Source: a virus. From it: a stretch of DNA of 42,021 bases. The notes beneath the pieces were generated by a model. It saw nothing but the letters and a program-made list of their open reading frames with translations. It had not been told where the DNA came from and made no database searches. A program made the position numbers and the translations under genes. Location of the stretch: the IMG/VR virus record IMGVR_UViG_3300044904_000043, positions 1 through 42,021 of that record. One strand, given 5' to 3'. Of this stretch, positions 29,964 through 37,682 are shown piece after piece (position 1 is the first letter of the stretch; every line of letters begins with the position of its first letter).

Positions 29964-31502
29964 TCACGCTCCCAGTGCTGAGGCCGCAAGGCGCGCGGCC
30001 AACACTTCGAGATCCCCGTCAAGGGCGTCCGCGGGCACCTGGCCGACGAGGTACTCAGCATCGTCTGTGCGTCCGCCCATCTGGCGATACGAGGTCAAAA
30101 TCGGTTCCAACTGGTCGACGGCGTAGGAACGAGCGGCCCCCGGGTCTTCCGCGTGTCCCGTGCGCGCGCCCATGCGCCGCAGCCCGCGCAGCCAGGCCTC
30201 TCGGACCAGGGGCTCGAAGGCACCCTGGAGGTTGGCCGGGGGCAGCGTTTCTGTCGGATCCGGGGCGCCTGTGACCTCCTGGTTGAGGTTCTGGAGGACA
30301 TCGTCGTACGGGCCACCACGCCGGTCCAGGTTCTCCCGGCTTCGCGCCTCGTCCCTCGTCATAAACGGGCCGCCGACCGCGATCTGATAGCCCTCCATGC
30401 GGCTCTTGAAATCGCTGCGGAGGAGCCCGTCGACGGCGTGCTCCACGAAGTAGCCGTTGGCGCGGTCGCGGGCCGAGAAGAGCTTTGCGTTGATCACCTG
30501 CTCGACCCGGATGAGGTCCGGCATCAGCGAGTACTGGAGGAACGCGATGTTCTGCTGCTCGATGCCGCTCCCGACGTGGCCCGTCTGGTTTACCCCGAGC
30601 AGCCAGAGCGGAATCCGGAAGAACCGGCCGCCGATGTCCTCCACCTGCCAGCTCCGGGTCCCGAGGAACTGTGCGTCGTCGTTCGGCATCCCGTAGTTGA
30701 CGAGGTCCATTCCCTCGAACAGAACGGCCGGCCGCTGGAGGTTGCCGGCGCCCCCATGGTCCTCCATCCACTCACGTTTGATGTTCCCGGCAATCTTGCG
30801 GTTGGCCTTGCCGGGATGTTTCAGGGCGACGGAGGGTCTGCCGCCGTCGGCGAAGAACGCGGCACCATGGCGCTCGGTGATGATCGAGAGGCCGATAGCT
30901 TCACGCGCGAAGCCGATCCGGGACCGCCCCTTCAGCCCGTCGAAACCGAGAGCTGGGACGTGCAGGATGTCCCCCGCCGGAAGGTCCAGGACCGGCCCGT
31001 GGATCGGCGTGATGTGGTAGAGGATTTGGTGTGTCGAAACGTCGCGGTATGGGTAGATGCGAGCCGGGTCGAGCGACCAGAGGTTTGTGACGCGCCCAGC
31101 GCCGTCGAGCTCGATGTAGCTGTACTGGTCGCCCCATAGGAGCTCGTGCACGCACCCGGCCTCGCGCCAGAGGAATGCCGCCTGCTCGTCGTTCGGTTCG
31201 TCATGGAGCAGGGGGTAGAGGCGATGCTCTTCCGCGACGCGCTTGCCCGATTTTGTCTTCTGGTACACCTTCAGCGGCAACATCGCCCGGATGCCGGACA
31301 GGATGCCGACGCAGGCGTTGACGACGCCGACCGCCATCGCCGTCTCTTCGTTGACCGGCACGCCGGCGGTGACATGGCGGCCGCCCGTGTCATCCACCAG
31401 CCACTGTTCAGGGCTGGTGAGGTTGGTTTCGAGGACCTCCCTCGCGACCGGCGCCATCTCCTTCAACACGTCGGAGAGGCCGAGGATCTCGCCGAAGTTC
31501 AT
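29964..31502 (-). CDS. Portal protein, HK97 type
   Basis: A 512-residue portal of the HK97 (phage_portal) family. Recognisable parts are MAVGVVNACVGILSGIRAML at the N-terminal wing, VFLPL-like loops, WSLDPARIYPYRD, PAGDILHVPALGFDGLKGRS, and the stem-to-crown part ending with ADALDGDLEVLAARLA. It forms the twelve-fold ring through which DNA enters and leaves. The ATG overlaps the TerL stop (ATGA). Length is slightly above the family mean because of an acidic Pro-rich end. Confidence 0.93.
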   Translation of the reverse strand: MNFGEILGLSDVLKEMAPVAREVLETNLTSPEQWLVDDTGGRHVTAGVPVNEETAMAVGVVNACVGILSGIRAMLPLKVYQKTKSGKRVAEEHRLYPLLHDEPNDEQAAFLWREAGCVHELLWGDQYSYIELDGAGRVTNLWSLDPARIYPYRDVSTHQILYHITPIHGPVLDLPAGDILHVPALGFDGLKGRSRIGFAREAIGLSIITERHGAAFFADGGRPSVALKHPGKANRKIAGNIKREWMEDHGGAGNLQRPAVLFEGMDLVNYGMPNDDAQFLGTRSWQVEDIGGRFFRIPLWLLGVNQTGHVGSGIEQQNIAFLQYSLMPDLIRVEQVINAKLFSARDRANGYFVEHAVDGLLRSDFKSRMEGYQIAVGGPFMTRDEARSRENLDRRGGPYDDVLQNLNQEVTGAPDPTETLPPANLQGAFEPLVREAWLRGLRRMGARTGHAEDPGAARSYAVDQLEPILTSYRQMGGRTDDAEYLVGQVPADALDGDLEVLAARLAASALGA

Positions 31503-33316
31503 GGTTCGCTTTCCTTGTAGTAGTCACCATAGCCGCCGGACGGGGGTCGCGCGTCGGCTTCCTCAGCCGGCGGCTCGCCGGCCTCCGGTGGCTCCTTGAA
31601 GTAGCCCTCGCCGTAGCCGGAATCCTCCTGGCCAGGGTTGAGGTCGAGGTACAACCGCGTGGCGTTGAGCGAGGCCGAGACGCCGTCAATCCGCGCCCGG
31701 TAGTTCGCTTTCTTGAGCTTCTTCAGGGTCGTCGAGCCGCTCGACACCTCGTAGCACTTCGCGTTGAGGATGTACCACTTGAGGAGCGGGTTGCCGTCGT
31801 GGCGGATGGCCCGGGAGATGACCAGGTCCTCGAAACGCTGGATCGGCGAGGTCATGTTGACTGGGCCCTGGCCGACCTCCGCCAAGGGGACCCCCGCGTC
31901 GGCCATGCGCACGACGACATCGGCGGCCTTCGCGCGGTCGTACCCGACCTCGCGGTAGGCGTAGAGCTTCGTCTGCTCGACGAGGAACTGTTCGATCCAG
32001 CGGTAGTCGGCGACGTTCCCCGGGGTCGGCTTGAGCCACCCCTGCCGGGCCCACTCGACGTACCCGGCCCGGTCGCGGTCGGCGCGCTGCTCGAGGAGGT
32101 CACCCGGACACCAGGACATGCACCGGATTCCGATGACATCTCCGCGCGGGAGCAGCGTCGCAAACGAGCAGGTGTCCGTGGTCGAGCCAAGGTCGAGGCC
32201 GCCGTAGGCGACGTTCCCTTGCCATCCGTCCCACCCAACGAGTTTGGGATCGAAGCAGGCGTCCCAATCCTCGCCGCGGATCCACGGCGCCGAGGTAGAG
32301 GTGCGGACATTCAGGCGCAGCCGCTTGAACGACGCCTCGGCCGCCGGCTTGTCCATCGCCTCACGGAAATCCTTCTCCAGGTCCTCGTGCCGCAGGTTGA
32401 CGCCGAGGCCGGGGTTGGACTTGATCCAGGTCTCCTTGTTCTTCCAGTCGTCGCCCTCGTCGAGGGTGAAGATCAGGGCGAAGAACTCGTCGGCCGCGGC
32501 GCCCTGCACCGCTCCCTCGATCACGTCCGTCGCGTAGCTGTGGATCTCGTCGTACAGCGAGGTCTCCAGCTCGTCGCCGGCGGTCGTGGCATGGAAGAAC
32601 AGCGGCTGCCGGCGGCTGCGCGAGCCGTACTTGAGGACGTCGTACAGGTCGCGCCCAACCTGGCGGTGGAGCTCGTCGTTGATCACCCCAGACGGCATGA
32701 CACCGTCCGATCCCTGGTCCTCGGCGCTCAGGGCCTGGTACTTGGATCCCGTCTTGGCGACGAACATGTTGTAGGCGAAGCGGCCGCGGGGGAGCTGGAT
32801 GCACTTGGCGAGTGACGGCGACGCGTGGACGATCGCCGCGGCGTCCTTCCACGCGAGCGCGGCCTGGTCGCGCTTGGCGGCTGTGGAGTAGATCTCCGCG
32901 CCGGCCTCGCCGTCGAGCAGGAGCAGTTGAAGGGCCACCACGGCGCCGAGGAACGTCTTGCCGTTCTTCTTCGCAACCTCGTAGAGCACCTCGCGGAAGC
33001 GCCGGCGCCCGTCCTCGCGCCGCTTCCAGCCGAACACGCACCACAGGAGGAACGCCTGGTCAGGTCGCGGGTCGAACACCTGACCGACCCACTCGCCCTT
33101 GTAGTGGTGGACGAGTTTGCAGAAGTCGAGGGCCACGCGGGCCGCGTTGGCGTCGAAGCAGAACGGGTAGTTGGAATCGCTCTCGGACCGCTCGAGGTCG
33201 TGGACATGGCGCTCGACGGCCAGTCGCGTGAGTCGGCACACCTCTCCCGTCCCGTTGATCGCCGCGGTGATGAACGCGGCGACGCGCGGGTCGGTGTGGT
33301 TACCCTGAGTTTCCAC
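31499..33316 (-). CDS. terL: Terminase large subunit, HK97-like
   Basis: A 605-residue packaging motor. The ATPase domain has the Walker A-like EVAKKNGKT at 113-121 and Walker B VINDELH at 211-217. The nuclease domain begins at GGLDLGSTTDTC with Asp374, and the later DRAKAADVV segment holds another acidic residue. The C-terminus is acidic and Pro/Gly-rich, a possible portal contact. It starts GTG at 33316, overlapping the TerS end by 17 bases, and its own stop is overlapped by the portal ATG. The family is HK97/P27-type, commonly linked to cohesive-end packaging with an HNH partner, which this genome has. Confidence 0.95.
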   Translation of the reverse strand: METQGNHTDPRVAAFITAAINGTGEVCRLTRLAVERHVHDLERSESDSNYPFCFDANAARVALDFCKLVHHYKGEWVGQVFDPRPDQAFLLWCVFGWKRREDGRRRFREVLYEVAKKNGKTFLGAVVALQLLLLDGEAGAEIYSTAAKRDQAALAWKDAAAIVHASPSLAKCIQLPRGRFAYNMFVAKTGSKYQALSAEDQGSDGVMPSGVINDELHRQVGRDLYDVLKYGSRSRRQPLFFHATTAGDELETSLYDEIHSYATDVIEGAVQGAAADEFFALIFTLDEGDDWKNKETWIKSNPGLGVNLRHEDLEKDFREAMDKPAAEASFKRLRLNVRTSTSAPWIRGEDWDACFDPKLVGWDGWQGNVAYGGLDLGSTTDTCSFATLLPRGDVIGIRCMSWCPGDLLEQRADRDRAGYVEWARQGWLKPTPGNVADYRWIEQFLVEQTKLYAYREVGYDRAKAADVVVRMADAGVPLAEVGQGPVNMTSPIQRFEDLVISRAIRHDGNPLLKWYILNAKCYEVSSGSTTLKKLKKANYRARIDGVSASLNATRLYLDLNPGQEDSGYGEGYFKEPPEAGEPPAEEADARPPSGGYGDYYKESEP

Positions 33317-33785
33317 TGCGCTTCAGCAGCTCCTGGAGTGGGTCAGCTTCCTCGGCCGGCCGCGAACTCGTCTTGGATCTCGACGCCGGCGTCAGGCCGA
33401 ACTCCACCAACATCAGGCGCACTCGGCGCCAGGCGTCCTGGTAAACCTGAATGAGGGGATGCTTCACTCTGACCATCCCAGCCTTCGTCAGCCGAACGAC
33501 CATCATGCCGTCGTGCTCGACCTGGCGCCGGGCGACGCGGTACTCGTGGTAGGCGTCACAGAGCAACCCCAGGGCGTGCCGGTCCTGTTGGGACAGAACC
33601 CGCGTGCCGGCGTCCCCGAGCTGCCCGGCGAGCTGTTCCCAGGCCCACCGGGCCTCCCCTTTGAGCCAATCTGGGGCCGTAACGTGGCCACGGGGGGGTT
33701 TTGGCTCCCCCGGATTCGCGCGGTCCTTCCGAAAGGTGCCAGCAAGCACCTTGGCGGACGTCGGCTTCCGCCTTCTGCCTGCCAT
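33300..33785 (-). CDS. terS: Terminase small subunit, P27 family
   Basis: A 161-residue protein of the P27 small terminase family. It has a basic N-terminus (MAGRRRKPTSAKVLAGTFRK, typical of the group), then DWLKGEARWAWEQLAGQLGD and a helical core with HPLIQVYQDAWRRVRLMLVE that ends just before the LTPASRSK motif. It recognises the packaging site and recruits TerL. Its ATG overlaps the stop of the HNH-AP2 gene by one base (TGATG), so the homing gene was inserted seamlessly. Confidence 0.93.
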   Translation of the reverse strand: MAGRRRKPTSAKVLAGTFRKDRANPGEPKPPRGHVTAPDWLKGEARWAWEQLAGQLGDAGTRVLSQQDRHALGLLCDAYHEYRVARRQVEHDGMMVVRLTKAGMVRVKHPLIQVYQDAWRRVRLMLVEFGLTPASRSKTSSRPAEEADPLQELLKRSGNSG

Positions 33786-34339
33786 CAGCCCATACCCCCC
33801 GGCTGATCCAAAGCGCCTGAATGTGCGTCGATGCCACACGCTGGCACATCGGCGACCACTCCTGAACTTTCGACCCCCCCCTGCCCATACTGCTGCTGGT
33901 GAGCTCGATCGGCGACCCGCGCCGCTTCCTCGACAGTTGCGAAGACTCCGAGGTGAATAATCTTGCCGTCGCGGCGCACCCGAGCCATGTAGGGGTTACT
34001 CTTGCGCGGCTTGCAGGCAACACCCAGGGGAAGGCCATGCTTACTGCGGCATCCACGAGCCTTGCGTGCCATGTCGATCATGTTGTCGGCGGGTGTGCCA
34101 AGACGAAGGTGCGATGGGTTCACGCAACGCCGGTTGTCGCAGGCGTGGATCACGAACATCCCCGGCGGAATCGGCCCATCAAATACTTCGAAGGAGAGAC
34201 GGTGAGCGTAGAAAAACTTCCCTTTGAAAGACAGGGCGCCGTAGCCGTTCCGTTGAATCCACCCGGTCCAATTCCAACAGCCGGTGCGGACGTCCTCAGT
34301 CGCGTGGGACAGTAGGCGTGACCGGGCATCGTCCTTCAT
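33785..34339 (-). CDS. HNH homing endonuclease with AP2 DNA-binding domain
   Basis: A 184-residue selfish endonuclease. Residues 15-95 are an HNH_3 domain: CWNWTGWIQRNGYGAL, AHRLSFEVFDGPIPPG, then IHACDNRRCVNPSHL with the His and Asn residues of the metal site. Residues 108-152 are an AP2-type DNA-binding domain (NPYMARVRRDGKIIHLGVF, TVEEAARVADRAH). It lies between the HNH packaging nuclease and TerS, overlapping both. Homing endonucleases often sit beside terminase genes, which are well conserved and so give a reliable target. Confidence 0.9.
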   Translation of the reverse strand: MKDDARSRLLSHATEDVRTGCWNWTGWIQRNGYGALSFKGKFFYAHRLSFEVFDGPIPPGMFVIHACDNRRCVNPSHLRLGTPADNMIDMARKARGCRSKHGLPLGVACKPRKSNPYMARVRRDGKIIHLGVFATVEEAARVADRAHQQQYGQGGVESSGVVADVPACGIDAHSGALDQPGGMG

Positions 34340-34707
34340 CTCCCAGCCTTCCGGTATCTCCGGGTGTCGTCTGCTGCCTTGCGGAGGTTACAGGCTGTAC
34401 AAAGGGATTGAAGATTCCGTTCCTCCATCAACTCACCACCTGCCCACAGCGGAACGATATGGTCCGTGACTTCGGCGAACGCACCGAGTTCGCCGTGGAC
34501 GTGGAACGGATCGACGCATAGGGCATGGAGTAGGAGTCGGGTCTTCGAGTACCGTGACCACGCGCCTGTGTACCCGCGCTCGCGGAAGTTCCCACGCCGT
34601 TCGTCGGCCAGCCGCATCTTGTCGCGCGCATGTTCGGGACACCTTCCCCGGACCACGCGGTTCCGGCAACCCGGAGCGGCGCAGGCCTTCAAGGGCGCGT
34701 TCGGCAT
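34336..34707 (-). CDS. HNH nuclease of the packaging module (HK97 gp74-like)
   Basis: A 123-residue HNH nuclease. An N-terminal Cys set (CAAPGCRNRVVRGRCPEH) is followed by the HNH core TDHIVPLWAGGELMEERNLQ and SLCTACNLRK: His83, Asn98 and Cys103/Cys106 give a zinc-stabilised HNH. Proteins of this type beside terS-terL are needed for terminase cutting at cos in HK97. It is the first gene after the candidate late promoter and shares an ATGA overlap with the HNH-AP2 gene. Confidence 0.9.
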   Translation of the reverse strand: MPNAPLKACAAPGCRNRVVRGRCPEHARDKMRLADERRGNFRERGYTGAWSRYSKTRLLLHALCVDPFHVHGELGAFAEVTDHIVPLWAGGELMEERNLQSLCTACNLRKAADDTRRYRKAGR

Positions 34708-34721
34708 CTCTTCAACGCAAA

Positions 34722-34741
34722 GGCCCCGGTTTCCCGGGGCC
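34722..34741 (-). promoter_or_regulatory. Leader hairpin between late promoter and HNH gene
   Basis: GGCCCCGG pairs with CCGGGGCC across a four-base loop; on the minus strand it is followed by TTTGCG. It lies about 30 bases after the predicted start of transcription and 15 before the HNH ATG. It could end the early message, act as a leader attenuator that an antiterminator must pass, or protect the late mRNA 5' end. Confidence 0.6.
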
Positions 34742-34773
34742 CTTCGACAGCTCTCGCTATCGTCGTCGCAGGT

Positions 34774-34802
34774 AGATTAAGGCTACGTTCGGACGTTGTC
34801 AA
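34774..34802 (-). promoter_or_regulatory. Candidate late promoter
   Basis: On the minus strand a perfect TTGACA (34802-34797), a 17-base spacer and TAATCT (34779-34774, 3/6). The -35 box contains the stop codon of the preceding early gene. This 91-base gap is the only clear non-coding stretch between the early and packaging blocks, so a promoter is expected here. Confidence 0.55.
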
Positions 34803-35320
34803 GTCCCTTGTACGTAGGGCAGGAACGACGCATCCCCTCGCACGCCGCGCGCCGGATCGCCGTAGACCAGGAGTTCAAACTCCCCCACGAGCCAGGACAT
34901 CGCCGGCTGCCACGCCGGGTGCCCGCGGTAGTGTTGCGCCAGCAGGCGTGCCATGTCGCGATCCTGCATCGCGAGGACGGTCTCCCGCCACTCGACCGCA
35001 CCCTGCCACGTCTGAAGCCGGGCCGCGATGCGCTCGAGGCGCGTGTACTCCAACTCTGCCTTGATCGCGCGCTCGACAGGTGTAACGGTGAACCACCCAC
35101 CGAACGGATCGCCAGCAATCGCGCGGTAGGGACACTCGGCGAGGATCAGGCCAATCTGATCGCGAGGTCCCCAAAGCGCCCGATCCACACGCCGCAGTCC
35201 GGACTCGACAACGATCCGCTCCGTCCCCGACGTACCACCCTGTTCGACGTACCACCGCACAATTCCCTCGACCACGTCCGCGTCGACCTCGGCCACTCGC
35301 ACCTCCAGAACTGCAATCAC
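34799..35320 (-). CDS. Last early gene, candidate late-transcription regulator
   Basis: A 173-residue protein. The GTG at 35320 overlaps the previous stop (GTGA). Its C-terminal half is helical: VERAIKAELEYTRLERIAAR, then WRETVLAMQDRDMARLLAQH and a WQPAMSWLVGEFELLV helix, loosely recalling ArpU/sigma-region-4-like phage regulators. Its place, last before the packaging block and just before a promoter with a leader hairpin, is where Q, ArpU or RinA-type late activators sit. The role is inferred from position and a weak resemblance; no definite motif proves it. Confidence 0.6.
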   Translation of the reverse strand: MIAVLEVRVAEVDADVVEGIVRWYVEQGGTSGTERIVVESGLRRVDRALWGPRDQIGLILAECPYRAIAGDPFGGWFTVTPVERAIKAELEYTRLERIAARLQTWQGAVEWRETVLAMQDRDMARLLAQHYRGHPAWQPAMSWLVGEFELLVYGDPARGVRGDASFLPYVQGT

Positions 35321-35490
35321 GTCCGCCTCATCGACTGCGCCCACCTCGGTCTGTCCGGGCGCACCTTCCCGTCGAACAGCAACTCGCGCACGCCGTCGAC
35401 CAGGCACCAACCCCTTGCGATCTCGCGCTGCACCTTGACCTCGAGGTCGACGCGAGTGTTGGCGGTGATGGTGAGAACGGGGGCGCTCAT
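35317..35490 (-). CDS. Small early protein, unknown (DUF1737-like size)
   Basis: A 57-residue protein starting MSAPVLTITANTRVDLEVKV. The pattern of a beta strand, then VQREIARGWCLVDGVRELLF resembles small proteins whose helix and strand sense a substrate (the DUF1737 type with 'GW' and a following strand), but this is only a look-alike. Its ATG overlaps the previous gene's stop (ATGA) and its own stop the next GTG. Confidence 0.6.
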   Translation of the reverse strand: MSAPVLTITANTRVDLEVKVQREIARGWCLVDGVRELLFDGKVRPDRPRWAQSMRRT

Positions 35491-35780
35491 CGCCTCGCCC
35501 TCATCCGCACCGGCGCCGCGACCGGCTGCGCGAATTCCAAGCGCACGGCAACGAGGTCGGCGCGCACAGCGTCCGAGACGACGGCGGGCAGGCAGTTCGG
35601 GCAGACCTCCGTCCGCGCCAGCTCGCCTTCCGTGTCCTCCACGGTCATCAGCGCGAGCGCCGGTTTGCGGCAGTGGTCGCACACCAGGTTTTCAACTCGC
35701 ATCGTTGCCTCCCTTCCGATCACGCGGCCCCCGCAGCGGGAATCTTCCGCCGCATCCGTCCTCGGTGTGTCACTTACCAT
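35487..35780 (-). CDS. Small zinc-binding early protein
   Basis: A 97-residue protein from ATG at 35780 (MVSDTPRTDAAEDSRCGG), or 71 residues from ATG at 35702 (MRVENLVCDHCRKPAL); both have very good ribosome sites. The SDTPRTDA opening recurs in many small phage proteins. The C-terminal part has CDHC and CPNC about 23 residues apart, a zinc ribbon with a strand pair between. It overlaps the preceding gene by 11 bases if the upstream start is used. Both products may be made. Confidence 0.6.
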   Translation of the reverse strand: MVSDTPRTDAAEDSRCGGRVIGREATMRVENLVCDHCRKPALALMTVEDTEGELARTEVCPNCLPAVVSDAVRADLVAVRLEFAQPVAAPVRMRARR

Positions 35781-36201
35781 CGTTGGCCTCCTCTCGACGG
35801 CGATAGGCCACAACAACCTCGGCCACACCGTCAAGTGCAATCTCGACCCTATCGCGGTGATCCCACAGCCAGTCTGCCGCCTTCCTCGCCTCCGCAAGCT
35901 CCCGCTCTGCCTTCTCGGCACGATCCTTGTACGCGCCCATCTGATCGAGCACCTCGTTCCACGCCTCTTTGAATCCGCGCTCGGTCTTGATTCGCCTAAC
36001 CTCCTGATCGGACTTGCCGAGGGCGATGGTCAACTCGTTGCACTTGTCGCGCAGGCGATCACAGGCCGCGTCCTTCTCATCCCGCTCGCGTCCGTAGCCG
36101 CCCTTGGTAGCTCGATTGCCTGTCCATGTCCAGCAGGCGGTTGGGCTGTCCGATGGGACATAGACCCTAGCCAAAAATCTCTCAAGCAGAGATCCTCTCA
36201 T
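35770..36201 (-). CDS. Coiled-coil protein fused to the N-terminal remnant of an HNH nuclease
   Basis: A 143-residue protein from ATG at 36201, overlapping the previous stop (ATGA). Residues 1-37 (LLERFLARVYVPSDSP, then ACWTWTGNRATKGGYGR) match the start of an HNH_3 homing endonuclease, as in the HNH-AP2 gene here, but everything with catalytic residues is missing. The rest is a charged helical coiled coil (ERDEKDAACDRLRDKCNELT; YKDRAEKAERELAEARKAAD). This looks like a decayed homing gene that became fused to an early protein. The coiled-coil function is unknown. Confidence 0.65.
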   Translation of the reverse strand: MRGSLLERFLARVYVPSDSPTACWTWTGNRATKGGYGRERDEKDAACDRLRDKCNELTIALGKSDQEVRRIKTERGFKEAWNEVLDQMGAYKDRAEKAERELAEARKAADWLWDHRDRVEIALDGVAEVVVAYRRREEANDGK

Positions 36202-36407
36202 CCTTCTTCCTCCCTCTCCGTGACGATGACGCGGCGAATTGAGTAGCCGCATGATTCCCGCATGTAGCGCCAGCGACGGCTGAGATCGAACGTCCCAACC
36301 GCCCACTCCATACAGCCTTGTCTGGTGGCCTCGGTGTGCCACACAACACCGTCCTCATCAACAACAGCCCACCACTCGGTCGTTCTGATCGGGGGTCGGT
36401 CGGTCAT
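36198..36407 (-). CDS. Small early protein MTDRPPIRTTEWW, unknown
   Basis: A 69-residue protein with GAGGA before its ATG and ATGA overlaps at both ends. It has several aromatic residues and a compact alpha/beta look (EWWAVVDEDGVVWHTEATRQ, CMEWAVGTFDLSRRWRYM). Not recognised. It belongs to the run of small accessory genes between the RuvC-like resolvase and the late block. Confidence 0.65.
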   Translation of the reverse strand: MTDRPPIRTTEWWAVVDEDGVVWHTEATRQGCMEWAVGTFDLSRRWRYMRESCGYSIRRVIVTEREEEG

Positions 36408-36517
36408 CGAGTCCTCGCTTTCTTCGCCATCAGCGCCCACAGCGCCAGGCACGCCAGCATCAGCGCGACAGCAACCTCGCCCCAGCCGGTTGCGATCCAC
36501 GCGGAGAGGGGGGTCAT
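36404..36517 (-). CDS. 37-residue single-pass membrane peptide
   Basis: A tiny protein starting MTPLSAWIATGWGEVAVALM with a hydrophobic helix (VALMLACLALWALMA) and a basic tail (KKARTR). It fills the gap between the resolvase and the next gene with ATGA overlaps on both sides, which supports translation. Function is unknown; small early phage membrane peptides may affect the host envelope. Confidence 0.6.
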   Translation of the reverse strand: MTPLSAWIATGWGEVAVALMLACLALWALMAKKARTR

Positions 36518-36996
36518 GCGGCACCTCCTTGGGGTGCGGCTGAGTTCCCGGCGCCGATGGGGTTCGTGTCCAGCCAACACAGCCCAACCGCCAAGGCGGC
36601 CCACATATCGGCCCTGATCCCGTAGAGCTTGCCGCCCTTCTTCGTGCAGGCAGGGCCACCGTAGCGGTCGATGATGGCTTGCCGGATGTTCGTATCCTTC
36701 GCGCGGGGGCTGTGGCAGAGGTGCATCTTCACGGCCATCCGAGGCAACCGCTCGACCCATCCACCGAACGCCTGCGCGAAGCGGCCCGACCAGTAGACCG
36801 TCTCGAACACGGTCTCCCCGACGCTCATCCCGTAGCTGGCGATACGTTCTATCACCAGGACGTCCCGCCCACCGCGATAGCCGGCGAGCATTGCCAGCAC
36901 GTCCTCGTTTGGCTGCTTGGCTGCGCCGGCCAGGGCGCCATCCTGCAGCCGCACCCATGCACTCTCGGTTGGACCCGGATCGAGGGCGAGGATCAT
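36514..36996 (-). CDS. RuvC-like Holliday junction resolvase
   Basis: A 160-residue protein of the RNase H-like fold. The first strand has MILALDPGPTESAWV with Asp6; VLVIERIASYG holds Glu50; and IRADMWAALAVGLC near the end supplies Asp130, the usual acidic set of RuvC-type phage resolvases. It should cut branched DNA made in replication and recombination before packaging. It overlaps the DnaC-like gene (ATGA) and lies in the replication block. Confidence 0.82.
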   Translation of the reverse strand: MILALDPGPTESAWVRLQDGALAGAAKQPNEDVLAMLAGYRGGRDVLVIERIASYGMSVGETVFETVYWSGRFAQAFGGWVERLPRMAVKMHLCHSPRAKDTNIRQAIIDRYGGPACTKKGGKLYGIRADMWAALAVGLCWLDTNPIGAGNSAAPQGGAA

Positions 36997-37682
36997 GCTG
37001 TCTTCGCCTTCCTCACCCGTCGATCCGAGCCGCCGAGCTTGATAACCGTCGAGCCATCCCCGGTCCCGAGCAAGCGCGACGCCATCCGGCCGTGAAGCTC
37101 GGCGAGCGCCGCGGTGTCCAGGTTCGTCGTCACGATCGTCCGCCGGCAGCCGTCGTATCGCGCCTGTACGAGCGTCGCAACCCGGTCGAGGCCGAAGTCG
37201 GTCAGCCGCTCGGCCGCCAGGTCGTCTAGGACGAGCGTCGGCACGCGGACGAGGCGCTCCATCAGATCGGCCGAGTGGTCGAAGTCCTTGAACCGGTCAA
37301 TGAGCGCCGGCACGGACATCCAGGTCATCCCGCCGGGCCCCTCTGCCAGTTGTGCGAGGACGGCCGCTGCGAGGTGCGACTTCCCGCACCCGGTCGGTCC
37401 AAGGAGCACCAGCGCCCAGCCCTCAGCGCGGATCCAGCCGAGCACCCGATTCCAGGTCACGGCGTCGATGTCCGCGGGCGAGGCGCCTGCGTACCGCCGC
37501 GGGATTCCGGCCTCGGCGAGCCGATCGGAGCGCTGTTCCGCGGCGACCCGGCCGGCGCAGACGGTGCACAGACCGTTGCCGGCCTCATCGCGCTCTTGGC
37601 AGCGGTAACACAGTCGCGCCACGGCGGTGCGGCCGATCTCCAGCACGCGGCTTCCAAGCTCACCCACTTGGGTCGGTTTCAC
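36993..37682 (-). CDS. DnaC/IstB-like helicase loader ATPase
   Basis: A 229-residue AAA+ protein. Four N-terminal Cys (CYRCQ at 26-30 and CTVC at 40-43) form a likely zinc site. Walker A GPTGCGKS is at 96-103, Walker B LVLDDLAAE at 151-159, sensor TTNLD at 186-190 and RMASRLL carries the arginine finger. It should load a host replicative helicase at the phage origin; no phage helicase is visible. The GTG at 37682 (or TTG at 37685) overlaps the initiator gene by about 25 bases, the O-P like order. Confidence 0.88.
   Translation of the reverse strand: MKPTQVGELGSRVLEIGRTAVARLCYRCQERDEAGNGLCTVCAGRVAAEQRSDRLAEAGIPRRYAGASPADIDAVTWNRVLGWIRAEGWALVLLGPTGCGKSHLAAAVLAQLAEGPGGMTWMSVPALIDRFKDFDHSADLMERLVRVPTLVLDDLAAERLTDFGLDRVATLVQARYDGCRRTIVTTNLDTAALAELHGRMASRLLGTGDGSTVIKLGGSDRRVRKAKTA

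Noticed and set aside
28400-30274. Plus-strand open frame of about 620 codons opposite the protease and capsid genes
   Set aside because: Arg/Ala/Gly-rich shadow composition, antisense to two secure genes, no ribosome site; a by-product of high GC.
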